This document shows, piece after piece, positions 26,333 through 35,234 of a stretch of 64,000 nucleotides of DNA. Under the pieces are notes generated by a model. The model was given only the letters and a program-made list of their open reading frames with translations, had not been told where the DNA came from and searched no databases. Within the stretch, counting starts at the first letter, position 1, and every line of letters starts with the position of its first letter. Source of the stretch: Phosphoribacter sp037045045 (GTDB lineage Bacteria > Actinomycetota > Actinomycetes > Actinomycetales > Dermatophilaceae); NCBI GenBank assembly GCA_037045045.1, contig JBAOHL010000002.1, positions 496,001 to 560,000 on the forward strand. The letters run 5' to 3'. A program made the translations under genes and the position numbers.

Positions 26333-27288
26333 CCACCGACGTTCGCACCGAGCCACCGGCCGGCCCCCCCGACGCCGCAGCACCCGACTGGCTGCTGCGA
26401 CCCCAGCCCGGCCTCTGCGAGCGCGGCCCGTCCCCACGTCGCCGGCGAGCGACATTCCTGGCCAAGACCCTGGCAGCCGCCGTCCGGCTGCTCACCGCGG
26501 CCCTCGACAGCGACACCCACGCCGCGGCCCCGGGACTGCTCCAACGCCTCGATCCGCGCACCAAGCTCGCCGCACTGTTCGTCTCGCTGCTCGCCTTGGC
26601 ATTCGTCCGCGACCTCACCCTGCTCGCTGCGGCATACCTGCTCACCCTCCCGTTGGCCCGGGCCGGTCGGATCCCGCTGGGGGCGTTCGTGCGCCGGGTC
26701 TGGCTGTCGGTGCCGCTGTTCACCGGGGTTGCCGTCGCCCCGGCCACCTTGTCGGTCGTCACTGCGGGGCCGATCCTCGTGCCCCTGTGGAGCTGGCACG
26801 CCACCACCCACGGGATCACGAGCACCGGACTCACCGCGGCGGCGCTCATCGTGCTGCGAGTGGCCGCGAGCGTGTCGCTGGTCGTCCTCGTGGCGCTGAC
26901 CACGCCGTGGACGCGTCTGCTGGGTGCCCTGCAGATCCTGCGGGTCCCGGCGATCTTCGTCATGGTCGTCGGGATGGCCTACCGGTACCTCTTCCTGCTG
27001 GCCACCGTCCTGGCCGACATGATCACCGCCCGCACCGCCCGTACGGTGCTGCCCACTCGACACGATCGCTCCGCTCGACGGTTCGTCGGCGCCTCGGTGG
27101 GGGCTCTGCTCGGCAAGGCCCACCAGATGTCCGAGGACGTCCACGACGCGATGGTCGCGCGGGGCTGGACCGGCACGGCATACCAATTGCGGGCCGAGCG
27201 ATTCGCTCGCCTCGACCTGCTCGCCACGCTGGGGGTCCTCACCGTCTGTGTCGTCCTGCTCACCGGGGATCGGCTCCTTGGCCACTGA
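26329..27288 (+). CDS. cbiQ: ECF transporter transmembrane component CbiQ
   Basis: The 319-residue T-component has five to six membrane segments after a long variable N-terminus. Typical motifs are RLDPRTKLAALFVSLLALAF and RVPAIFVMVVGMAYRYLFLL, then the coupling-helix region SEDVHDAMVARGWTG that contacts the ATPase. GTG 26329 overlaps the cbiM stop. Confidence 0.92.
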   Translation: MTTDVRTEPPAGPPDAAAPDWLLRPQPGLCERGPSPRRRRATFLAKTLAAAVRLLTAALDSDTHAAAPGLLQRLDPRTKLAALFVSLLALAFVRDLTLLAAAYLLTLPLARAGRIPLGAFVRRVWLSVPLFTGVAVAPATLSVVTAGPILVPLWSWHATTHGITSTGLTAAALIVLRVAASVSLVVLVALTTPWTRLLGALQILRVPAIFVMVVGMAYRYLFLLATVLADMITARTARTVLPTRHDRSARRFVGASVGALLGKAHQMSEDVHDAMVARGWTGTAYQLRAERFARLDLLATLGVLTVCVVLLTGDRLLGH

Positions 27289-28099
27289 CCCGCCCCCGCC
27301 CGAGACCGAGGCAGAAGCCGGGCCCGAGCCCGTCCTGCAGGCCCGCGGCGTGCACTACCGCTACCTGGACCGATACCCCGCGCTGGCCGGGGTCGATCTC
27401 ACCGTGCACGCCGGCGACCGACTGGCCCTGCTCGGCGCGAACGGCTGCGGCAAGTCGACCCTGCTGAAGCTCCTCGACGCACTCGTCTTCCCCACCGCCG
27501 GCACCGTGCACGCGTTCGGCGCCCCGCTCACCGACGCCGCGCTCGCCGATCCGTCGGCGAACGCCGCGTTCCGCTCCCGAGTCGGGTTTGTCTTCCAGAA
27601 CTCCGACACCCAGGTGTTCTCCCCCACCGTCCGCGACGAGATCGCCTTCGGCTGCCTACAGCTTGGGCTCGGCCGCGAGGAGACGCTCGCCCGGGTGGAC
27701 GACATGACGGCACTGCTGCAGATCGCGGACCTGGCCGACCGGGCGCCACATCAGCTCTCCGGTGGCCAGAAGAAGCGCGTCGCGATCGCCTCCGTGCTCG
27801 TCATGAACCCCGACGTCCTGTTGTTCGACGAGCCGACCGCCACCCTCGACCCCCGCACCCAGCACTGGCTCATCGACCTGCTCGCCCAACTGACCACCGC
27901 CGGCAAGACGCTCGTGCTGGCCACCCACGACCTGCACCTGCTGGAGCACCTGACCACCCGCGCCCTCGTCCTCGGCGAGGACCACACCGTGCTCGCCGAC
28001 ACCACGCCGGCCGATGCGCTCGCCGACCAGGAACTGCTGCTGCGGGCCAACCTCGTCCATCCCCGCGACAACCGGACGCACCTGCGGCCGCACCGATGA
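27278..28099 (+). CDS. cbiO: ECF transporter ATP-binding protein CbiO
   Basis: The 273-residue ATPase has Walker A LLGANGCGKSTLL, Q-loop FVFQNSDTQVFSPTV, signature LSGGQKKRVAIASVL, Walker B VLLFDEPTATLD and H-loop LATHD. I place the start at TTG 27278, inside the end of cbiQ; GTG 27248 is an in-frame alternative. It energises Co or Ni uptake with CbiM and CbiQ. Confidence 0.9.
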   Translation: MATDPPPPETEAEAGPEPVLQARGVHYRYLDRYPALAGVDLTVHAGDRLALLGANGCGKSTLLKLLDALVFPTAGTVHAFGAPLTDAALADPSANAAFRSRVGFVFQNSDTQVFSPTVRDEIAFGCLQLGLGREETLARVDDMTALLQIADLADRAPHQLSGGQKKRVAIASVLVMNPDVLLFDEPTATLDPRTQHWLIDLLAQLTTAGKTLVLATHDLHLLEHLTTRALVLGEDHTVLADTTPADALADQELLLRANLVHPRDNRTHLRPHR

Positions 28100-28210
28100 C
28101 GACCCGGCGTCACCCCCTCGCCGCGCGGTTCCCGACGTGGGTCGCCATGCTGGAGGGGTGACCGATCCCAGCGCCGGCCCCGGCCGTCGCGCGCCCCGGG
28201 CAGGCCGCAC

Positions 28211-28771
28211 GTGACGCAGGACCCGGCGAACCCGTACCTGCTGCGGGCGACTCTGTCCGGCGGGCTGCGCGTCGCGCTGCGCCCGCTGCGGGGCACAGAT
28301 CGCGAGGCCGTCGCGAGCGGATTCCGACACCTGAGCGCGGACTCCCGGCTCGCGCGCTTCCTCGAACCGATGCCCCGCCTGCCGGACCACGATCTGGACC
28401 TGCTCGTCGGTGCGCAACCCGAGGACGAACGCCTGGCCCTGGCACTGGTCTGGCCCCGGAACTCGTGTGCCGACGTGCTCATCGGGGTGGGACGGGCGAT
28501 CCGGCTGCCGGACCGACCGGATACCGCCGACGTCGGCGTCGTCGTCGCCGACGAGATCCAGGGGCAGGGCGCCGGCCGACTCATCGTGCGGGTCCTGGCC
28601 GATGCCGCCCTGGCCCTCGGCCTCATCAGGTTCACCGGCGTGCTGCTGCCCACCAACGACGCATCGGCCCGAATGCTCGCCAGCGTCGGGACCGTCGAGA
28701 GCGACACGGTGAGCCAGGGCCAACGCGAGATGACCGTCCTGTTGCGGCCGGTCGGACCTCCCTCACCATGA
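28211..28771 (+). CDS. GNAT-family N-acetyltransferase
   Basis: The 186-residue protein has a GNAT fold. An N-terminal LRVALRPLRGTDREAV precedes ADVGVVVADEIQGQGAGRLI, the acetyl-CoA pyrophosphate-binding motif A (QGQGAG). RFTGVLLPTNDASARMLAS is motif B. The start is GTG. It is 111 bp after cbiO; substrate unknown. Confidence 0.85.
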   Translation: MTQDPANPYLLRATLSGGLRVALRPLRGTDREAVASGFRHLSADSRLARFLEPMPRLPDHDLDLLVGAQPEDERLALALVWPRNSCADVLIGVGRAIRLPDRPDTADVGVVVADEIQGQGAGRLIVRVLADAALALGLIRFTGVLLPTNDASARMLASVGTVESDTVSQGQREMTVLLRPVGPPSP

Positions 28772-28904
28772 TCGAGGCGGTATGCCGCCGTCGGCCGATC
28801 TGCGAGCCGGTCCGACCCGCCCGATGCCCCCGTCGGGCCGGGGCCGGGCCGATCGACGGCGACCGCAGTGACACAGCCACCCTGCTGCCGGACAGGTGAG
28901 GGGT

Positions 28905-29465
28905 ATGAGAGCACCCCCAGGACACCGCGATGAGCGCTTCCGCGCGCTGTTCGAGCAGACCTACCCGGCCGTGTTGGGATTCGTCCAACGCCGGACCGAC
29001 CCCGACGACGCACAGGACGTCGCCGCCGAGGCCTTCCTCGTGGCCTGGCGGCGATTCGACGACGTGCCGACCCGGCCGGGCGACGCGCGGGCGTGGCTGT
29101 TCGGCGTCGCCCGACACTGCCTGTCCAATCAGCGACGGGGCCGGAACCGCCGGGATGCCCTGGCCGTGCGGATCGCCTCCGCCACGCCGTCGCCGGGCGC
29201 CGACCTCGACGATCCGGAGCTCGTCGCTCGACGGATCGACCTGGCCGCCGCATGGCATCGGCTCACCGACGCCGAGCAGGAGGTCATCTCGCTCGCCGTG
29301 TTCGATGACCTCACCTCGCCGCAGGCGGCCCAGGTCCTCGGCACGACAGCCGCGGCATACCGCCTGCGCCTGTCGCGCGCCCGCCGCGCTCTGCGCGACC
29401 ACCTCGACGCCGGCCACCGCGCGCCGGCACCCGCCGTCTGCACCGTTCAGGAGATTCGGTCATGA
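28905..29465 (+). CDS. ECF-type RNA polymerase sigma factor
   Basis: The 186-residue protein has sigma region 2 (FRALFEQTYPAVLGFVQRRT, DPDDAQDVAAEAFLVAWRRF) and region 4 (WHRLTDAEQEVISLAVFDDL, then TSPQAAQVLGTTAAAYRLRL). GTGAGGGGT precedes the ATG. It overlaps a membrane-protein gene by 4 bp (ATGA), the usual sigma/anti-sigma-like pairing. Its operon faces a photolyase-lipid operon tail to tail, but whether it regulates that operon is not shown by sequence. Confidence 0.9.
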   Translation: MRAPPGHRDERFRALFEQTYPAVLGFVQRRTDPDDAQDVAAEAFLVAWRRFDDVPTRPGDARAWLFGVARHCLSNQRRGRNRRDALAVRIASATPSPGADLDDPELVARRIDLAAAWHRLTDAEQEVISLAVFDDLTSPQAAQVLGTTAAAYRLRLSRARRALRDHLDAGHRAPAPAVCTVQEIRS

Positions 29466-30385
29466 ACCCCACCCCGTTGATGGACCCCCTCGACTCCACC
29501 CTGCGAACCCTCGACGCCGCCGACACCGGCCTCTCGCCGGCCCAGCGCGCCCACGCGGATGCCGTGCTGGAACGGATCCTCGCCGCCGACCCGAGCGCCG
29601 CGATCGGCGACGAGCGCACCTGGTCGCCGGGCCCCCGGCCGTGGTGGCGTCGTCGGCTCGTCCTGCTGCCCACCGCTGCGGCGGCTCTCGCCGCGGGGTT
29701 CGTCTTCGCGCCGGGCCTCGGGGGTGCGGCCCCGGCATACGCGTCGTGGACGGCGACACCCACTGCGGCGGCCGACTCCGACGTCGCCCAGGTGACGGCC
29801 GCCTGCCGCGACCGACTCGCCGAGCTCGGACGCTCGGGCGGCAATGCCGCCGTGGTCGACCCAGCCGGTGCGCGGGTGCTCGTCGCCGAACGTCGGGGCG
29901 ACTGGGTCGCCGTGCTCTTCCGTGGCGAGGGGCCGAGCGGCCAGATGAGCGCCTCGTGCATCGCCCGTGACCCCGTGGGCTCAGACGCCGCCCCGCAGGA
30001 CGTGCAGCTCGGGGTGGCCGGATCCGGCGGCCAGGCAACGACACCGGGCCCCGGGACGTTGCTCGAGGGGAGCATCTCGCAGCTCGGCGACCCGCCCCTG
30101 TCCTTCACGGACGGCGCGGTCGGGCCCGACGTCGTCGGGGTGCGCATCCACGCCGGGGACAAGGTCGTCACCGCGACGGTCAAGGACGGTCGGTATGTCG
30201 CCTGGTGGCCGGGTCGGGCCTTCGAGGACGCGCCCCTGCCGCCGAGCGGTCAGGGCGGGCCTCGCGACCTGCTCTCCTACGACCTCACCCTCGCCGACGG
30301 GATCGTCGTGCCCGGGGCGGTGCCGTGGCGGCCCAGTGTGTCACCGACATCGGCAAGTGAAGGTTCCGGCTCCGCCTCGGCCTGA
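29462..30385 (+). CDS. Membrane protein paired with the ECF sigma factor
   Basis: The 307-residue protein has a 70-residue cytoplasmic N-terminus, one membrane segment (RRLVLLPTAAAALAAGFVFA) and a large exported domain. It resembles the anti-sigma-like or CU044_5270-type proteins encoded after actinobacterial ECF sigma genes. No zinc-binding HxxxCxxC motif is visible in the cytoplasmic part, so it is not a standard ZAS anti-sigma factor. Start ATG overlaps the sigma stop. It ends 2 bp before the end of the opposing SDR gene. Confidence 0.75.
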   Translation: MNPTPLMDPLDSTLRTLDAADTGLSPAQRAHADAVLERILAADPSAAIGDERTWSPGPRPWWRRRLVLLPTAAAALAAGFVFAPGLGGAAPAYASWTATPTAAADSDVAQVTAACRDRLAELGRSGGNAAVVDPAGARVLVAERRGDWVAVLFRGEGPSGQMSASCIARDPVGSDAAPQDVQLGVAGSGGQATTPGPGTLLEGSISQLGDPPLSFTDGAVGPDVVGVRIHAGDKVVTATVKDGRYVAWWPGRAFEDAPLPPSGQGGPRDLLSYDLTLADGIVVPGAVPWRPSVSPTSASEGSGSASA

Positions 30386-30387
30386 GG

Positions 30388-31428
30388 CTAGCCCTCGGGC
30401 GATGTCCGGGGACTCGGTCCCGAGCCGGTGGCAGCCGGTCCGGGACCGAGTCCCAGTTCCGCGCGGACCCAGTCCCAGAGCCTGCCGCGCTCCTGCATAT
30501 CGGCGCCGTTGCGCCCGAAGTAGGTCGTCGGCCGCTGCCGGCGGTCGTGCCAGAGTCCGCCGCCAGCCGGTGCGGGCTCGGTGGCCATGAGCCAGGTCGT
30601 CGTGTCGATGCCCTCGTTCCCGCGGCGCAGCAGCGGCCGAGTGATCGACGCGAAGTGCGGCAGCGACGAGGTCACCCCAGGGGTGGCCGCCCAGCCGGGG
30701 TGCGTCGCATAGACACCGATTCCCGATGCGCCCCAACGTCTTTGGAGCATCGGGAGCAATTCGACCTGGGCCCGCTTGCTCCGGGCGTATGCCACCGGGC
30801 CCCGGTAGGGCCCCCGCCGGTAATCCAGATCGTCGAGCACCAAGGGTTGGGTGTACATCCCGCCGCTGGTCACGAAGACGACCCGAGCGTGGTGCCCCGC
30901 GAGGACCGGCAGGAGGGCCTCGGTGAGGGCGATCGGCCCGAGGACGTGCACGGCCATGGTCAGTTCGCGACCGTGGTCGTCCTCTTGTCGGGTCGCCGGG
31001 AGCACTCCGGCGTTGTGGACGATCCCCGCGAGGGGGCGGGGGTGCCGGAGGAAGTCGGCGGCGAAGCGTTGGACCGACGTGCGGTCGGCGAGGTCGCAGC
31101 GCCACACCTGCTGCGCCCCCGTCCCCGCCGCGGCGTCGACCTGCTCCGCCGCGTCGGCCGCCTTGGCGGGATCGCGGACCACGAGGTGGACGTGGGCCCC
31201 GAGTCGCGCCATCTCGATCGCGGTCGCGGCGCCGAGACCCGAGGAGGCACCCGTGACGACGACGTCCTTGCCGCGCAACGCGTTCGGGGCAGGGTCCGCA
31301 GGCCACGTGCCGATGCGTCGGCGCACCTGGTATCCGATGCGCGTGTAGCCGGCCACGACGGACCGGTCCAAGGCGGTGTCGAGGGCACGGCCCAAGGCCC
31401 GGGGCAGGCCTTCGCTCGATCTAGGCAT
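30388..31428 (-). CDS. Short-chain dehydrogenase/reductase
   Basis: The 346-residue enzyme has the SDR cofactor motif VVVTGASSGLGAATAIEMAR near residue 48, the NAG motif GIVHNAGVLPATR, and the active-site region VVFVTSGGMYTQ with YARSKRAQVELL (YxxxK). The extended N- and C-termini resemble the dehydrogenase/reductase (DHRS-like) branch. It is the last gene of the five-gene operon and overlaps the photolyase gene by 8 bp. It may act on an oxidised lipid or aldehyde product. Confidence 0.85.
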   Translation of the reverse strand: MPRSSEGLPRALGRALDTALDRSVVAGYTRIGYQVRRRIGTWPADPAPNALRGKDVVVTGASSGLGAATAIEMARLGAHVHLVVRDPAKAADAAEQVDAAAGTGAQQVWRCDLADRTSVQRFAADFLRHPRPLAGIVHNAGVLPATRQEDDHGRELTMAVHVLGPIALTEALLPVLAGHHARVVFVTSGGMYTQPLVLDDLDYRRGPYRGPVAYARSKRAQVELLPMLQRRWGASGIGVYATHPGWAATPGVTSSLPHFASITRPLLRRGNEGIDTTTWLMATEPAPAGGGLWHDRRQRPTTYFGRNGADMQERGRLWDWVRAELGLGPGPAATGSGPSPRTSPEG

Positions 31429-32812
31429 CGGCAGTCTCCTCGGCGGTGCGGGCACGGACCGCGGCGTAGCGCGCCAACGCCTCTCGGCGTTCGACGTCAT
31501 GGTCGACGATGCGCGCCGGATAGTCCGCGGCATACCCGTCGGCGGCGTCCCAGGGGCGGTGCGCGGCGCGGCCCGGCAGGTGGGCGAGCTCGGGCACCCA
31601 GCGGCGCACGTAGTCGCCGTGGGGATCAAAGCGCTCCCCCTGGCTGACCGGGTTGAACACACGGAAGTACGGGGACGAGTCGGTGCCCGTCCCGGCAACC
31701 CACTGCCAGCCATGGGAATTGGAGGCGACGTCTGCGTCGAGTAGGTGGCCCAGGAAGTGTCTGGCTCCGATCGGCCACCAGACGTGCAGGTCCTTGGTGA
31801 GGAAGCTCGCCGTGATCATCCGCACCCGGTTGTGCATCCATCCGGTGGCGGCCAACTGGCGCATCCCCGCGTCGACCATGGGGTAGCCGGTGCGTCCGAC
31901 CCGCCAGGCCTGCACCGCGTCTGGGAGCCCGTTGTAGGCCAGCTCGCGCAGATCGGCGCGCAGGTCGTGCCATGCGCTGCGTGGATGGTGGGCAAGGACG
32001 TCGGCGTAGAACTCGCGCCAGGCCAGCTCGCGGCGGAACGCCTCCGGCCCCGGCCCGCCCTGCCGGGACAGGTCGTGCAGGACAGTGCGCGGGTGCAGGG
32101 CGCCGACCTTGAGATCGGCCGAGATCCGCGAGGTCCCGTCCAGGTCGGCTCGGTCGCGGTCCGTGGAGTATGCCGCGAGCGCGCCGTCGCGGAAGGCTCG
32201 CCATCGCGCGAGCGCGGCCGACTCGCCCGCCTCGGGCAGCGCCGGCAGACCGGACCCATCGAGCGCCGCGCGCACCGTGTCGACGGCGCGCGGGTCGCTG
32301 GGGAGATCGGCGACATCGAGGGTCTCCGAGTCGGATTCAGCCGGGGCGGGCCACCCATGATCGAGCCACGCCCGATAGAACGGGGTGAACACCCGATACG
32401 GCCCGCCGGCGCGGGTGCGGACGAGACCGGGCCCGACGGCATACGGCGTCCCGGTTTCGACCCAACGGATGCCAGCCCCGGCGAGAGCCTGGGAGACCGC
32501 GGTGTCCCGTCGCCGGCCGGCCGGGGTGGTCTCCCTCGTCACGTGCACCTCGCGGGCACCGACCGCGAGGGCCAATTCGGGGATCCGGGTGCGGGGATCG
32601 CCGTAGGCAACGACGAGACTCCCCCGAAAGGCCTCGGCGGTAGCGAGCACGGTGGCCGCGAGCCAAGCCCGGCGCACCGGCCCGGCGGCCTCCCACAACC
32701 TCGGGTCGAGGACGAAGGCGACCACCACCGGCCGCCCGCCCTGGGCGGCCGCGAGCAACGCCGGATGATCCCTGCGGCGCAGGTCTCGGCGCAGCCAGAG
32801 CAGCGCAGTCAT
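31421..32812 (-). CDS. phr: Deoxyribodipyrimidine photolyase
   Basis: The 463-residue flavoprotein repairs UV cyclobutane dimers in light. The N-terminal antenna domain begins ALLWLRRDLRRRDHPALLAA. The FAD domain has GRTGYPMVDAGMRQLAATGW, HNRVRMITASFLTKDLHVWW, SNSHGWQWVAGTGTDSSPYF and RVFNPVSQGERFDP. These match class I photolyases. It overlaps the SRPBCC gene by 4 bp and the SDR gene by 8 bp, so it belongs to the coupled operon. Confidence 0.92.
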   Translation of the reverse strand: MTALLWLRRDLRRRDHPALLAAAQGGRPVVVAFVLDPRLWEAAGPVRRAWLAATVLATAEAFRGSLVVAYGDPRTRIPELALAVGAREVHVTRETTPAGRRRDTAVSQALAGAGIRWVETGTPYAVGPGLVRTRAGGPYRVFTPFYRAWLDHGWPAPAESDSETLDVADLPSDPRAVDTVRAALDGSGLPALPEAGESAALARWRAFRDGALAAYSTDRDRADLDGTSRISADLKVGALHPRTVLHDLSRQGGPGPEAFRRELAWREFYADVLAHHPRSAWHDLRADLRELAYNGLPDAVQAWRVGRTGYPMVDAGMRQLAATGWMHNRVRMITASFLTKDLHVWWPIGARHFLGHLLDADVASNSHGWQWVAGTGTDSSPYFRVFNPVSQGERFDPHGDYVRRWVPELAHLPGRAAHRPWDAADGYAADYPARIVDHDVERREALARYAAVRARTAEETADA

Positions 32813-33252
32813 GGCGTCGGCGCCGACAGACCGTCGAGCTTCTCGCGCAGCAAGGCCGCAGTGTCGTCGCCGAGTCGGTCGAGCAGCGGGCGCATGAGCG
32901 GCCCGAGGAAGCGGGCCAGCCCGGTGAAGGTGAACTCTGCGGTGTAGGCGACCTGCGACCCCTGCCCGTCGGGCGTGACGACGATCGTGTCGCGGGCCGT
33001 CGTCGTCGCGTTGCTCCCGAGGAGCACGATCGTCGGGGGCTGTCGGGTCTGCAGGACGTAGTCCAACTCGACGGTCCGGCCGGCGAAGCGCGAGGTGTTG
33101 CGATAGCGGCTGCCCACCCCGCCGTCGCCGTCCGCGAGCACACACGACACGGTGCCGGAGTCCCACTCGGCGGCGTTGCGGAAGTCAGCGAGATACGGGT
33201 AGACGCGCTCGGGCGGGGTACTCGTGCGGACGGTGCGGGACAGGGTGGTCAC
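32809..33252 (-). CDS. SRPBCC (polyketide-cyclase-like) protein
   Basis: The 147-residue single-domain START-like protein begins LSRTVRTSTPPERVYPYLAD. It has the hydrophobic ligand cavity pattern typical of the family (ELDYVLQTRQPPTIVLLGSN, YTAEFTFTGLARFLGPL). It starts with GTG overlapping the lipid-methyltransferase stop, with AGGAGGACACC as ribosome site. In operons of this type such a protein may carry a lipid or pigment substrate; this is an inference. Confidence 0.82.
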   Translation of the reverse strand: MTTLSRTVRTSTPPERVYPYLADFRNAAEWDSGTVSCVLADGDGGVGSRYRNTSRFAGRTVELDYVLQTRQPPTIVLLGSNATTTARDTIVVTPDGQGSQVAYTAEFTFTGLARFLGPLMRPLLDRLGDDTAALLREKLDGLSAPTP

Positions 33253-35234
33253 GGTGTCCTCCTCAAGGTGAGCTGGGCGACGTCGAGGTAGCCGGTCGCG
33301 AACCCCGCTTGGCAGTAGGCGAGGTAGAACTCCCACTGCCTGCGGAAGGTCTCGTCGTAGCCGGCCCCGACCAGGTCCGGCCACCGCCGGACGAACTCGA
33401 CGCGCCACCTCCGCAGGGTCTCGGCATAGTCGGCACCGAAGCGCAGGGAGTCTGTCACCCGCAAGCTCGTATGCCGCTGGGCCGCTTCGTCGAGCGCCCG
33501 CTGGGACGGGACGAGGCCGCCGGGGAAGATGTGCTTCTGGATCCATCCGTAGGAGTGGCGAGTGGCGAGCATGCGGTGGTGGGCCATGAGGATCGACTGC
33601 ACCACCGCGGTGCCGCCGGCGGCCAGACGCCCGTCGATCACCCTCAGGTAGTCCGGCCAGAACTCCTCGCCGACGGCCTCGATCATCTCGATGCTCACGA
33701 CGGCGTCGAACTCCCCCTCGACGTCGCGGTAGTCACGCAGCTCGATGTCGACGTTCGCGTCGACGCCCGCCGCTCGGACCCGCCGACGAGCGAGGTCGAT
33801 CTGGTTGCGGGACAGCGTGATCGACGTGACGTGCGCTCCTCGACTCGCGGCCCGGATGGCCAGCTCGCCCCACCCGGTCCCGATCTCGAGCAGTCGCGTG
33901 CCGGCACCGACGCCCGCCGCGTCGAGAGCCGTGTCGATCTTGCGCCGCTGGGCCTCGGCGAGATCCTGCTGACCCCGGGGCCGGGACGGGTCGAACATCG
34001 CGGCGCTGTAGGTCATCGTCTCGTCGAGGAACGTCTCGAAGAGGTCGTTGCCGAGGTCGTAGTGCGCGGCGACGTTGGCCCGGGCGCCGGACCGCGTGCC
34101 CCGATGGTGCTGCGGGATGGCCCGGTCGAGCAGGCGACGGCAGGCGAGGACGCGACGCGGCAGCAGTGTGGTCAGCCCCGCCGCGAACGGGATGAGCAAC
34201 TCCGCGAGGTCGGTGCCGGGTGCCGCCTGCCAATCCCCGGCCATGTAGGCCTCGCCGAGGCCGATCTTCGGGTGGGTTTCCAGGCGGCGCATGAGCTCCC
34301 GCGGACGGACCAGGGCGAGGACCGGATCGGCCGGCCCTCCGCCTCCCCGTTCGCGACCGTCCGGCCACCGCAGCCGCACCGGCAGCCCCGCGACCATCCG
34401 CCGGACGAGCACCTCCGCGATCCGTCCCCGCGTCAGGACGGTATGGCGCCCCGCCGGAGCGAGTCGCTCGTCGGGCGCGGCGCCGACGGACCGCTCGCGC
34501 GACACCGGGAGCCGGCGCAGCCACAGCCAGATCCCGTGGGCGCGGATGAGGCCGCTGACCCGATGCGTCATCAGCGGGTATGTCACGAGAGCCCGGGCGA
34601 GACTGCGGCTCGTCAGTGGCACGGGAGCGCCCCACACCGAAGCGCTGAGCCAGGCGTGCCCGCCGCGCTCCAGTCGGATCGCGACGGAGACCCGCTGCCC
34701 GTCGCAGCGCAGGCGCACGGCATACGTTCCCGTGACGTCGTTGAAGGGGGACACCAGCAGCGCCTTGTCGACCCGCGCCCGGCCCGCGGCGTCGGGGCGC
34801 ACGACGTAGTCGTGGCTGGCGCCGTAGGTGTTGCGCACCTCGAGGATCGCCGCGACCAGCCGATCCTCGGGGTCGAGGAACCAGAACACCGACAACGGGT
34901 CGAACACGTGGCCGAGAACGCGGGCGTGGGCGAGCACGAGGGTGCGGGTCCCCGGCGGCAGCGTGACGCCGGCCGCGGCGACCCTTCCACGGGCGAGGGA
35001 GTCGAGGTCGGCGAACGTCGCCGCCCCGCCGAGGTGGTCGCGAGGATCCAGGCGGGTGAACCTCCCCAGGACTGCGGGCGTCCGGGGCACGTCCGCGAGG
35101 TCGACGAGCCACAGGTAGTGGCGGTAGGTGAACGAGTGCCGAATCGGCTGGTGGCGGACGTGCTGGACTCCGCCGAGCACGAGCGCCGGCGGACGCACTC
35201 GGCCGGGCAGCGGCGGCGCCTGCCGGGCTACCAC
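33249..35234 (-). CDS. DUF1365 - cyclopropane-fatty-acyl-phospholipid synthase fusion
   Basis: This 661-residue protein fuses two proteins usually encoded separately. Residues about 1-240 form DUF1365 (RHQPIRHSFTYRHYLWLVDL, AHARVLGHVFDPLSVFWFLD, EVRNTYGASHDYVV). Residues about 270-661 form a cyclopropane-synthase-family methyltransferase (SAM motif LLEIGTGWGELAIRAASRGA, NVAAHYDLGNDLFETFLDET, MTYSAAMF). I chose GTG 35234, overlapping the end of the amine-oxidase gene. In alphaproteobacteria the same set (FAD amine oxidase, DUF1365, CFA synthase, photolyase) belongs to the SigE-ChrR singlet-oxygen regulon. The product could be a cyclopropane, methyl-branched or furan fatty acid. Confidence 0.88.
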   Translation of the reverse strand: MVARQAPPLPGRVRPPALVLGGVQHVRHQPIRHSFTYRHYLWLVDLADVPRTPAVLGRFTRLDPRDHLGGAATFADLDSLARGRVAAAGVTLPPGTRTLVLAHARVLGHVFDPLSVFWFLDPEDRLVAAILEVRNTYGASHDYVVRPDAAGRARVDKALLVSPFNDVTGTYAVRLRCDGQRVSVAIRLERGGHAWLSASVWGAPVPLTSRSLARALVTYPLMTHRVSGLIRAHGIWLWLRRLPVSRERSVGAAPDERLAPAGRHTVLTRGRIAEVLVRRMVAGLPVRLRWPDGRERGGGGPADPVLALVRPRELMRRLETHPKIGLGEAYMAGDWQAAPGTDLAELLIPFAAGLTTLLPRRVLACRRLLDRAIPQHHRGTRSGARANVAAHYDLGNDLFETFLDETMTYSAAMFDPSRPRGQQDLAEAQRRKIDTALDAAGVGAGTRLLEIGTGWGELAIRAASRGAHVTSITLSRNQIDLARRRVRAAGVDANVDIELRDYRDVEGEFDAVVSIEMIEAVGEEFWPDYLRVIDGRLAAGGTAVVQSILMAHHRMLATRHSYGWIQKHIFPGGLVPSQRALDEAAQRHTSLRVTDSLRFGADYAETLRRWRVEFVRRWPDLVGAGYDETFRRQWEFYLAYCQAGFATGYLDVAQLTLRRTP

